Position numbers and translations under genes: made by a program. Positions 1-4,853 of a stretch of DNA of 5,252 nt are shown here, in pieces (the stretch's first letter is position 1; each line of letters starts with the position of its first letter). The DNA comes from Lachnospiraceae bacterium (GTDB lineage Bacteria > Bacillota > Clostridia > Lachnospirales > Lachnospiraceae), in assembly GCA_021202715.1 (NCBI GenBank), contig JAJQCL010000174.1:1-5252 (forward strand). Reading direction: 5' to 3'. The notes under the pieces were generated by a model, which was not told the DNA's origin, did not search any database, and worked only from the letters and a program-made list of their open reading frames with translations.

Positions 1-1247
1 TGCCCTTCACGACCAGTACCCTGCAGCAGGAGGCATCCCGGTCGTTAAATTTCTCCACACAGAAGACCATGCGGATCGCGCAGCAGCTCTATGAGGGCAT
101 TGATGTGAAAGTAAATGGCACTGTAGGCGTCATCACCTATCTGCGTACGGACAGTACCCGAATCGCCGACGAAGCGGATGTGGCGGCCAGAGCTTATATC
201 CGCGATACGTATGGAGCAGAATATGTGGCGGCTCCGGGCGGCCATCGGGCGCAGAATAAAGGGAAGATTCAGGACGCCCATGAGGCGATCCGTCCCACGG
301 ATCTGACCCGGACACCCGCCAGTCTGAAGGATTCGCTGAGCCGGGATCAGTTTCGCCTCTATCAGTTGATCTGGCGGCGATTTGCCGCCAGCCGGATGCA
401 GGATGTCCGTTATGATTGTCTGGTCGTGAAGATCGATGCGAACGGAGAGGAATTCCGTGCCAGTGCCAATATCCAGATTTTCGACGGTTTCCGCCTGGTC
501 TACGATCTGGAAGAGGACAAGATGGATAAGCACAGTGCCCTGACGAAGCTGACGGAGGACACGAAGCTCTCTTTTGAGGCGTTTGATCCAAAGCAGCACT
601 TCACCCAGCCTCCGGCTCATTTTACCGAAGCCAGCCTCGTGAAAGCGATGGAAGAGGTCGGCATTGGCCGTCCCAGTACCTACGCGCCGACCATTACGAC
701 GCTCCTGACACGGCACTATATTACCAAAGAAAACCGGAACCTGTACATGACGGAGCTGGGCGAAGTCGTGAACGACATCATGCAGGACTATTTCTCTGAT
801 GTCGTGGACGAGGGGCTGACAGCCCGGATGGAAACGGCCCTCGATCTCGTCGCGGAAGGGAAGGAGGAGTGGAAGGCGCCGATCCGGCGATTCTACCCCC
901 GGCTGAAGACCGCGGTCGACCGGGCGGAAGAAGAACTGGAGAAGGTGCAGTTGGCGGACGAGGTCACGGAGGAACTCTGTGAGCAGTGCGGCCGGAATCT
1001 GGTGATCAAGTACGGACCGCATGGCAAATTTCTGGCCTGTCCGGGATTTCCGGACTGCCGTTTCACCAAGCCTTATCTGGAGAAGGTAGGGGCGCAGTGT
1101 CCGGAGTGCGGCGGGGAACTGCTGATTCGTAAGACCCGCAAGGGACGTCGATATTTCGGCTGCGAAAACTATCCGAAGTGTGAATACATGACCTGGCAGA
1201 AACCCCGGACGGAGAAGAAGACGGCAGAGGCGAATGTGACGGAATGA
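1..1247 (+). CDS. topA: DNA topoisomerase I (type IA), C-terminal part; 5' truncated by window edge
   Basis: Type IA topoisomerase that relaxes negatively supercoiled DNA through a transient 5'-phosphotyrosine break. The open frame runs from base 3, reading PFTTSTLQQEASRSL and then MRIAQQLYEG, so the ATG at 69 is internal and the N-terminal Toprim domain lies outside the window. The catalytic Tyr is in ITYLRTDS (codon 138-140). Other family motifs are HEAIRPTD, the GIGRPSTYAPTI block and a GKEEW...FYP segment. Two C-terminal zinc ribbons are intact. Counting from the internal Met, their cysteines are 304, 307, 324 and 330, then 344, 347, 365 and 371, with typical GKFLACPGFPDC and FGCENYPKCEYMTW contexts. 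About 414 residues are visible and the C-terminus is complete, ending in a short charged tail. codY follows on the same strand after 130 bp; only a weak hairpin separates them, so some readthrough into codY is possible. Identity is very secure. Confidence 0.97.
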   Translation, partial: PFTTSTLQQEASRSLNFSTQKTMRIAQQLYEGIDVKVNGTVGVITYLRTDSTRIADEADVAARAYIRDTYGAEYVAAPGGHRAQNKGKIQDAHEAIRPTDLTRTPASLKDSLSRDQFRLYQLIWRRFAASRMQDVRYDCLVVKIDANGEEFRASANIQIFDGFRLVYDLEEDKMDKHSALTKLTEDTKLSFEAFDPKQHFTQPPAHFTEASLVKAMEEVGIGRPSTYAPTITTLLTRHYITKENRNLYMTELGEVVNDIMQDYFSDVVDEGLTARMETALDLVAEGKEEWKAPIRRFYPRLKTAVDRAEEELEKVQLADEVTEELCEQCGRNLVIKYGPHGKFLACPGFPDCRFTKPYLEKVGAQCPECGGELLIRKTRKGRRYFGCENYPKCEYMTWQKPRTEKKTAEANVTE

Positions 1248-1266
1248 TGTGCGTCATTCTTCGATT
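1242..1266 (+). terminator. weak hairpin at topA stop, possible terminator
   Basis: GAATGA (1242-1247, including the topA stop) and TCATTC (1254-1259) form a six-bp stem with a six-base loop, followed only by a broken T-rich stretch. The stem is short and AT-rich and there is no clean U-tract, so it is a poor intrinsic terminator. No better one exists between topA and codY. Confidence 0.25.
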
Positions 1267-1272
1267 TTGGAG

Positions 1273-1310
1273 ATTTTCCTGAAAAAAAGCAGACAAAAAT
1301 TCAGAAAATG
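1273..1310 (+). promoter_or_regulatory. two CodY-box-like sequences upstream of codY
   Basis: The established CodY consensus is AATTTTCWGAAAATT. Positions 1296-1310 (AAAATTCAGAAAATG) match it at 12 of 15 positions, and positions 1273-1287 match at 11 of 15. Their starts are 23 bp apart and both lie just upstream of the proposed -35 box at 1312. The upstream copy contains the palindrome TTTTC-CT-GAAAA, with a two-base centre instead of the usual one. The location suggests autoregulation of codY, as described for Lactococcus lactis. The matches were counted by eye; the AT-rich context makes chance matches more likely, so binding is an inference. Confidence 0.5.
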
Positions 1311-1311
1311 A

Positions 1312-1340
1312 TTGCATTTTATCGAGAAATAATGTAATAT
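1312..1340 (+). promoter_or_regulatory. codY promoter (predicted)
   Basis: TTGCAT (1312-1317), a 17-bp spacer and TAATAT (1335-1340) form a plausible sigma-A promoter. The predicted transcript starts near 1347, giving a leader of about 30 nt. The -35 hexamer and spacing are identical to those of the rpsB promoter in this window, which supports the call, although each hexamer alone is only a moderate match to consensus. A perfect inverted repeat, AAAATG (1305-1310) and CATTTT (1315-1320), straddles the -35 box and could be part of an operator. Confidence 0.5.
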
Positions 1341-1377
1341 GTACCTATGTCTATGGGTTTTAAGAAGGAGGTAGGAC

Positions 1378-2160
1378 ATGAGCGTTCAATTACTCGATAA
1401 AACTCGGAAAATCAACAAATTGCTCCACAATAACACGTCGAAGGTGTTCGTCTTTAATGATATCTGCCGTGTCCTGAGCGATGTACTGGAATCGAATGTA
1501 CTGGTCTTCAGCAAGAAGGGAAAGATCCTTGGACTGGGCGAGTATTATGTCGCAGAGACCGACACGATGTGGAAGGATGCGGAAGTTGGCAAGTTTATCA
1601 ATGAGGATTTGAATGAGCGTCTGCTGAACATTCTGTCCACGAAGGAGAATGTCCATCTGGAGACGCTGGGTTTCGAGGGAGAGGTTTTAAAGGAGTATCA
1701 TGTGATCGTGACTCCCATCGACATCGCCGGAGAGCGGCTGGGAACATTGTTCGTATACAAGAATACGGTTCCCTATGAGATTGATGATATCGTTCTGGCG
1801 GAGTATGGCAATGCGGTGGTGGGGCTGGAGATGCTCCGTTCCCTCAACGAGGAGAGCGCCGAGGAGATTCGCAAGCTGCAGATTGTGAAGTCTGCGATCA
1901 GCACCCTCTCTGCGTCCGAACTGGATGCAGTGCAGCACATCTTTGAAGAAATGCAGGGCAAGGAGGGCATCCTGGTGGCCAGCAAGGTGGCCGACCGTGT
2001 GGGGATTACCCGTTCCGTGATCGTCAATGCGCTGCGGAAGCTGGAGAGCGCGGGGGTCATTGAATCGCGTTCCTCCGGAATGAAGGGCACCTATATCAAG
2101 ATTCAGAATGATCTGATCATTGACGAGCTGAACAAGCTGAAGGAAGAACGAGGAAAATAA
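1378..2160 (+). CDS. codY: GTP-sensing global transcriptional regulator CodY
   Basis: Dimeric Firmicutes regulator, active as a DNA binder when GTP and branched-chain amino acids are plentiful; it mainly represses nutrient acquisition, amino acid synthesis and stationary-phase genes. The 260-residue length matches the family (B. subtilis about 259). Residues 1 to about 155 form the GAF ligand domain (LLDKTRKIN start; GERLGTL at 118-124; LAEYGNAVVG at 140-149). The C-terminal winged helix-turn-helix is nearly invariant: ASKVADRVGITRSVIVNALR, then KLESAGVIESRS and GMKGTYIK, residues 201-241. The start is fixed by AAGGAGGT at 1365-1372, five bases before the ATG. An ungapped alignment to the B. 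subtilis sequence as remembered places Thr63 where Arg61 contacts the ligand carboxylate, while Met64 and Phe73 correspond to Met62 and Phe71. Upstream CodY-like boxes suggest autoregulation. The gene is probably monocistronic, with a terminator after it. Confidence 0.98.
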   Translation: MSVQLLDKTRKINKLLHNNTSKVFVFNDICRVLSDVLESNVLVFSKKGKILGLGEYYVAETDTMWKDAEVGKFINEDLNERLLNILSTKENVHLETLGFEGEVLKEYHVIVTPIDIAGERLGTLFVYKNTVPYEIDDIVLAEYGNAVVGLEMLRSLNEESAEEIRKLQIVKSAISTLSASELDAVQHIFEEMQGKEGILVASKVADRVGITRSVIVNALRKLESAGVIESRSSGMKGTYIKIQNDLIIDELNKLKEERGK

Positions 2161-2179
2161 ACGGCGCGTGTGTCGTGTG

Positions 2180-2221
2180 AGCCTGGGAAGGGGTGAGAAA
2201 AGCCTGCTTCCCGGGCTTTTT
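2180..2221 (+). terminator. intrinsic terminator after codY
   Basis: AGCCTGGGAAG (2180-2190) pairs with CTTCCCGGGCT (2207-2217) as an 11-bp stem with one G-T wobble and a 16-base loop, followed by T5 (2217-2221). A competing shorter hairpin, AAAAGCC (2198-2204) with GGCTTTT (2214-2220), uses the same right arm. It lies 20 bp after the codY stop and separates codY from the rpsB operon. Confidence 0.8.
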
Positions 2222-2228
2222 ATGTTCA

Positions 2229-2249
2229 GGACAGGAACAGCGCCTGTCC
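2229..2249. repeat. inverted repeat upstream of the rpsB promoter
   Basis: GGACAGG (2229-2235) and CCTGTCC (2243-2249) are perfect complements separated by seven bases. A run of T follows only about 15 bases later, so it is a poor terminator. It could be a second hairpin backing up the codY terminator or a DNA-binding site. The half-sites GACAGG/CCTGTC recur in the hairpin after tsf, which may be chance. Confidence 0.45.
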
Positions 2250-2282
2250 CCTGCCTGATTGACTGTTTTTTTGGAAAAACCC

Positions 2283-2311
2283 TTGCATCGTCCGAAGAGT
2301 TATGCTACAAT
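2283..2311 (+). promoter_or_regulatory. rpsB-tsf promoter, extended -10 (predicted)
   Basis: TTGCAT (2283-2288), a 17-bp spacer and TACAAT (2306-2311) preceded by TGC (2303-2305) give a textbook extended -10 sigma-A promoter. An A/T-rich stretch (GTTTTT...AAAAAC, 2265-2280) immediately upstream of the -35 could act as an UP-like element. The predicted start near 2318 gives a leader of about 97 nt, in keeping with a strongly expressed ribosomal protein operon. Confidence 0.8.
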
Positions 2312-2317
2312 GCTCAA

Positions 2318-2414
2318 GTCCAAAAAAATCACGCGCGCGGACACACCTTCCGGGTGGTGCCTCATGGTTCCGGAAGCAGGCGCGCGGAAGAAAAACCACA
2401 TGGAGGAAAGAGAC
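2318..2414 (+). promoter_or_regulatory. structured rpsB leader RNA, candidate S2 autoregulatory element
   Basis: The leader can fold into two stacked helices. The outer one pairs GCGCGC (2333-2338) with GCGCGC (2380-2385). The inner one pairs CTTCCGG (2347-2353) with CCGGAAG (2370-2376), with an asymmetric internal loop (8 by 3 bases) between them and a 16-base apical loop (2354-2369). In that loop CCTC (2360-2363) is complementary to GAGG of the Shine-Dalgarno (2403-2406), and TGGTT (2365-2369) to AACCA (2394-2398). The loop could therefore pair with the ribosome-binding region as a pseudoknot and hide it. Many ribosomal protein operons are controlled by leader binding of their own product; that S2 does so here is inferred. 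The structure was worked out by eye. Confidence 0.5.
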
Positions 2415-3176
2415 ATGAGCGTAATTTCTATGAAGCAGCTGCTGGAAGCCGGCGTACACTTCGGACACCAGACCAGAAGATGGAACCCCAAGATGGCTCC
2501 CTATATCTACACGGAGCGGAATGGCATCTACATCATTGATCTGCAGAAGTCCGTGGGCAAGGTGGATGAGGCTTACAATGCGGTCGTGGATATCGTGTCG
2601 AACGGCGGCACTATTCTCTTCGTGGGAACGAAGAAGCAGGCCCAGGATGCGATCCAGACAGAGGCAGAGCGCTGCGGCATGTTCTACGTGAACCAGAGAT
2701 GGCTGGGCGGCATGATGACCAACTTCAAGACCATCCAGAGCCGGATTGCCCGGCTGAGAGCCATCGAGAAGATGTCCGAGGACGGCACCTTCGACGTTCT
2801 TCCCAAGAAGGAAGTTGTCAACCTGAAGAAGGAATGGGACAAGCTGGAGAAGAACCTGGGCGGCATCAAGGAGATGAAGCGGATTCCCGATGCGATCTTT
2901 ATCGTAGACCCTAAGAAGGAGAGAATCTGCGTGCAGGAAGCGCATGCGCTGGGCATCACCCTGATCGGTATCGCTGATACCAACTGCGACCCGGAAGAGC
3001 TGGATTATGTAATTCCCGGCAACGACGACGCCATCCGCGCCGTGAAGCTGATCGTCTCCAAGATGGCGGATGCTGTCATCGAGGCGAAGCAGGGCATGCA
3101 GATGAACGAGGAGACCGAGGGCGAAGAGGCCGAGATGGAGACCGAGACCGAAGAAGCAACGGAGGAGAATGAGTAA
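2415..3176 (+). CDS. rpsB: 30S ribosomal protein S2
   Basis: Small-subunit ribosomal protein uS2, which binds late in assembly between the head and body of the 30S particle. The 253-residue product has the family signatures: MSVISMKQLLEAGVHFGHQT and RRWNPKMAPYIY at the start, ILFVGTKKQAQDAI at 67-80, NQRWLGGMMTNF at 93-104, the coiled-coil region around 105-155, and PDAIFIVDPKKE plus IGIADTNCDP near 158-193. The start at 2415 is chosen because GGAGG (2402-2406) lies eight bases upstream and MSVISMKQ matches the family N-terminus. In-frame ATGs at 2259 and 2310 lie upstream of or within the promoter and are rejected. Residues from about 231 form an acidic Glu/Thr-rich tail (EETEGEEAEMETETEEATEENE... 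pattern) whose purine-rich codons carry the tsf ribosome-binding site. It is the first gene of the rpsB-tsf operon. Confidence 0.98.
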   Translation: MSVISMKQLLEAGVHFGHQTRRWNPKMAPYIYTERNGIYIIDLQKSVGKVDEAYNAVVDIVSNGGTILFVGTKKQAQDAIQTEAERCGMFYVNQRWLGGMMTNFKTIQSRIARLRAIEKMSEDGTFDVLPKKEVVNLKKEWDKLEKNLGGIKEMKRIPDAIFIVDPKKERICVQEAHALGITLIGIADTNCDPEELDYVIPGNDDAIRAVKLIVSKMADAVIEAKQGMQMNEETEGEEAEMETETEEATEENE

Positions 3177-3178
3177 TG
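3161..3178 (+). promoter_or_regulatory. tsf ribosome-binding site inside rpsB with TAATG stop/start overlap
   Basis: GGAGG (3161-3165) lies ten bases before the tsf ATG and within the last codons of rpsB. The rpsB stop TAA (3174-3176) shares its last base with the tsf ATG (3176-3178). This arrangement favours translational coupling, keeping S2 and EF-Ts output linked, and it fixes the tsf start. Confidence 0.85.
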
Positions 3179-4093
3179 GCGATCACAGCATCGATGGTAA
3201 AAGAATTACGTGAGCAGACCGGCGCCGGCATGATGGACTGCAAGAAGGCCCTGACCGCCGTGGTCGGTGACATGGAGAAGGCTGTTGAGTTCCTGCGTGA
3301 GAAGGGACTGGCTGCTGCGGCCAAGAAGGCCGGCCGGATCGCGGCCGAGGGCCTGGTGAAGACTCTGGTGCAGGACGATCAGGCGGTCATCGTGGAAGTC
3401 AACAGTGAGACTGATTTCGTGGCTAAGAATGCAGATTTCCAGAACTACGTGGCCGAGGTGGCTGCGCAGGCGATGCAGTCTCAGGCGGCTGACATGGACG
3501 CTTTCATGGCGGAACCCTGGCATCTGGATCCTTCTCTGACCGTGGCGCAGGCTCTGTCCAGCAAGATTGCCGTGATCGGTGAGAACCTGAGCATCCGCCG
3601 CTATGAGAAGCTGGCGACCGACGGAGGCTGCGTGGTGGACTATATCCACGGCGGCGGCCGCATCGGCGTGCTGGTGCAGGCGGAGACCGATGTGGTCAAC
3701 GACGAAGTGAAGGAAGCCCTGAAGAACGTGGCGATGCAGATCGCGGCGATGAAGCCCCAGTACGTATCCCGCGACGAGGTTTCCGAGGAGTTCCTGGCCA
3801 AGGAGAAAGAGATTCTCATGACGCAGGCGAAGAATGAGAACCCCAACAAGCCTGCGAATATCCTGGAAAAGATGATCATCGGTCGTCTGAACAAGGAAAT
3901 GAAGGAATTCTGTCTGCTGGATCAGCCCTACGTCAAGGACAGCGACCTGACCGTCGCCAAGTACCTGCAGAAGGTCTCCAAGGAAGTCGGCGCGACTGTG
4001 ACTCTCAAGAAGTTCGTCCGCTATGAGACCGGCGAGGGCCTGCAGAAGAAGGAAGAGAACTTCGCAGAGGAAGTTGCGAAGCAGATGGCGTAA
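3176..4093 (+). CDS. tsf: Elongation factor Ts
   Basis: Nucleotide exchange factor that removes GDP from EF-Tu so that it can rebind GTP and aminoacyl-tRNA; cytosolic. The 305-residue product has an N-terminal UBA-like domain (MAITASMVKELREQTGAGMM, then DCKKAL, residues 1 to about 55). It also has the EF-Tu-contacting signature TDFVAKN at 79-85, the second signature region GGRIGVLVQAETDVV near 160-174, and a complete C-terminal dimerisation/core domain ending in LKKFVRYETGEG and a charged tail. Length is normal for Firmicutes. It is the second gene of the operon, coupled to rpsB through a one-base overlap. In many bacteria pyrH and frr follow tsf; here a 259-bp gap with a strong terminator and an unrelated membrane protein gene follow instead. 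Confidence 0.98.
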   Translation: MAITASMVKELREQTGAGMMDCKKALTAVVGDMEKAVEFLREKGLAAAAKKAGRIAAEGLVKTLVQDDQAVIVEVNSETDFVAKNADFQNYVAEVAAQAMQSQAADMDAFMAEPWHLDPSLTVAQALSSKIAVIGENLSIRRYEKLATDGGCVVDYIHGGGRIGVLVQAETDVVNDEVKEALKNVAMQIAAMKPQYVSRDEVSEEFLAKEKEILMTQAKNENPNKPANILEKMIIGRLNKEMKEFCLLDQPYVKDSDLTVAKYLQKVSKEVGATVTLKKFVRYETGEGLQKKEENFAEEVAKQMA

Positions 4094-4130
4094 AGTTTGC
4101 AAATCCTGTCAGACAGGTTATGTGCAAGCT
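4094..4130 (+). other. hairpin immediately after the tsf stop codon
   Basis: Bases 4094-4101 pair with 4123-4130 (eight bp including one G-T wobble). An inner stem, CCTGT (4105-4109) with ACAGG (4113-4117), is closed by a three-base loop. At DNA level the core CCTGTC-A-GACAGG is a perfect palindrome. No U-tract follows, so it is not a standard terminator. It may protect the 3' end of the operon mRNA, pause polymerase, or be a protein-binding palindrome. Confidence 0.45.
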
Positions 4131-4156
4131 CTGGAAAACAGTCGGGGATAAATATC

Positions 4157-4186
4157 TTGACTTTTCCTGAAAAAATATGTTAAAAC
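4157..4186 (+). promoter_or_regulatory. promoter-like element between tsf and its terminator
   Basis: TTGACT (4157-4162) is followed after 18 bp by TAAAAC (4181-4186), with an extended -10 TGT at 4178-4180. The spacer carries TTTTCCTGAAAAAA (4162-4175), an exact copy of a 14-mer upstream of codY. Transcription would begin near 4193, only about 20 bases before a strong terminator. It could serve the downstream membrane protein gene if termination is incomplete, could make a short RNA, or may be a chance match in AT-rich DNA. Confidence 0.4.
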
Positions 4187-4212
4187 TGCATTGCGTGTAG
4201 CGAAAAAATAAG

Positions 4213-4259
4213 GGCAAAGCGTATGAAATCAAAGGATTTCATGCGCTTTGCCTTTTTTT
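4213..4259 (+). terminator. strong intrinsic terminator of the rpsB-tsf operon
   Basis: GGCAAAGCGTATGAAATC (4213-4230) pairs with GATTTCATGCGCTTTGCC (4235-4252) as an 18-bp stem with a single G-T wobble and a four-base AAAG loop, followed by seven T. An A-rich run precedes the left arm, so on the opposite strand it would also have a U-rich tail and could act bidirectionally. It is the best terminator in the window. Confidence 0.95.
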
Positions 4260-4339
4260 GAGCGCAGGCTGCTCTCTTTTTCGCAGAGAAAGCGGAAGAC
4301 TGCGTTCCGGGTTTCCTTCGCTGCCGCATCATAAGAAAT

Positions 4340-4346
4340 GGAGGGG
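4340..4346 (+). promoter_or_regulatory. ribosome-binding site of the DUF2798-type gene
   Basis: GGAGGGG lies six bases before the ATG at 4353. The in-frame ATG at 4338 overlaps this site and has no Shine-Dalgarno of its own, so 4353 is preferred. Confidence 0.8.
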
Positions 4347-4352
4347 CTGAAA

Positions 4353-4853
4353 ATGCCAAAAACAAAAACACAGGGAATTATTTTCGGGCTGATTATGTCC
4401 TATGCGATGGCGTACGGGATGGAGGTCTACAACGTCGCCATCAAAGAAGGTGTGAATCTGTTCGCCGGGGGACTAAGCAACATGACGAACATCATATTCT
4501 GGGGGGCGCTGAAGGAAGCGGCCTACATGGGGCTGTTCGTGTTCATCACCTCGTCTCTCTGGGGAAACCGCCTGGGCGCAGGCTTCATGGAGCGGCACTG
4601 CGACCCGAAGCGGGATAATCCCTATTTCTGTCAGTTGATGCGTCAGGCCGGGACCGTGGCGGTCATGTGTCCGACCATGAGCCTGATCGCCTCGATCCTG
4701 TTTAACGTCGTCCTCGCGGGCGCATCCTTCACGCAGCTGCCCGCGATCTGGGTGGGAACGGTCCTGAAGAACTTCCCCATGGCCTTCTTCTGGAACATGT
4801 TCGCCGCGGCGCCGTTTTCCCACTGGATCTTCGGGAAACTGGTGGCTCACTGA
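4353..4853 (+). CDS. DUF2798-type small integral membrane protein, two-repeat form
   Basis: Function unknown. The 166-residue product begins MPKTKTQGIIFGLIMS and has four likely membrane helices near residues 8-28, 48-70, 100-124 and 133-156. They fall into two similar helical hairpins (about 7-82 and 97-166), each with a Met-rich first helix, an Asn after an aromatic residue (EVYNVA, ILFNVV) and a second helix beginning IxW/WVG and ending before a short basic or polar tail. This resembles DUF2798 proteins, where single hairpins of about 70-80 residues and tandem forms occur; the assignment is from recall. A soluble loop near 78-97 (MERHCDPKRDNPYFCQ) holds two Cys. The start is set by GGAGGGG. 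No clear promoter lies between the upstream terminator and the gene, so expression may come from the element at 4157 by readthrough. The 3' end overlaps trpS on the opposite strand by 7 bp. Confidence 0.8.
   Translation: MPKTKTQGIIFGLIMSYAMAYGMEVYNVAIKEGVNLFAGGLSNMTNIIFWGALKEAAYMGLFVFITSSLWGNRLGAGFMERHCDPKRDNPYFCQLMRQAGTVAVMCPTMSLIASILFNVVLAGASFTQLPAIWVGTVLKNFPMAFFWNMFAAAPFSHWIFGKLVAH

Noticed and set aside
45..1022. Long minus-strand open frame of 325 codons opposite topA
   Set aside because: It lies wholly within the conserved topA reading frame, has no ribosome-binding site and shows no recognisable domain; it is a codon-bias shadow.
2332..2388. GCGCGCGGA direct repeat in the rpsB leader as a possible attachment site or mobile-element scar
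   Set aside because: The copies lie within one leader hairpin and no element or duplicated gene is flanked by them; pairing as an RNA stem explains them better.
2259..2414. N-terminal extension of S2 from the ATG at 2259 or 2310
   Set aside because: The first ATG is upstream of the promoter and the second overlaps the -10 box. The family N-terminus and the Shine-Dalgarno both point to 2415.
2168..2539. Plus-strand open frame of 123 codons between codY and rpsB
   Set aside because: It runs through the terminator, promoter and leader and then into rpsB in another frame; the composition is not protein-like and there is no ribosome-binding site.
3206..4102. Long minus-strand open frame of 298 codons opposite tsf
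   Set aside because: His/Leu-rich translation typical of antisense to a GC-biased gene; tsf is unambiguous on the plus strand.
4193..4212. Riboswitch or T-box aptamer ahead of the 4213-4259 terminator
   Set aside because: Only about 20 bases separate the predicted start from the hairpin, and no T-box or known aptamer sequence is visible.
4473..4850. Minus-strand open frame opposite the DUF2798-type gene, downstream of trpS
   Set aside because: Its translation is His/Arg/Gly-rich and shadow-like, with no start signal; the plus-strand frame gives clean membrane helices.
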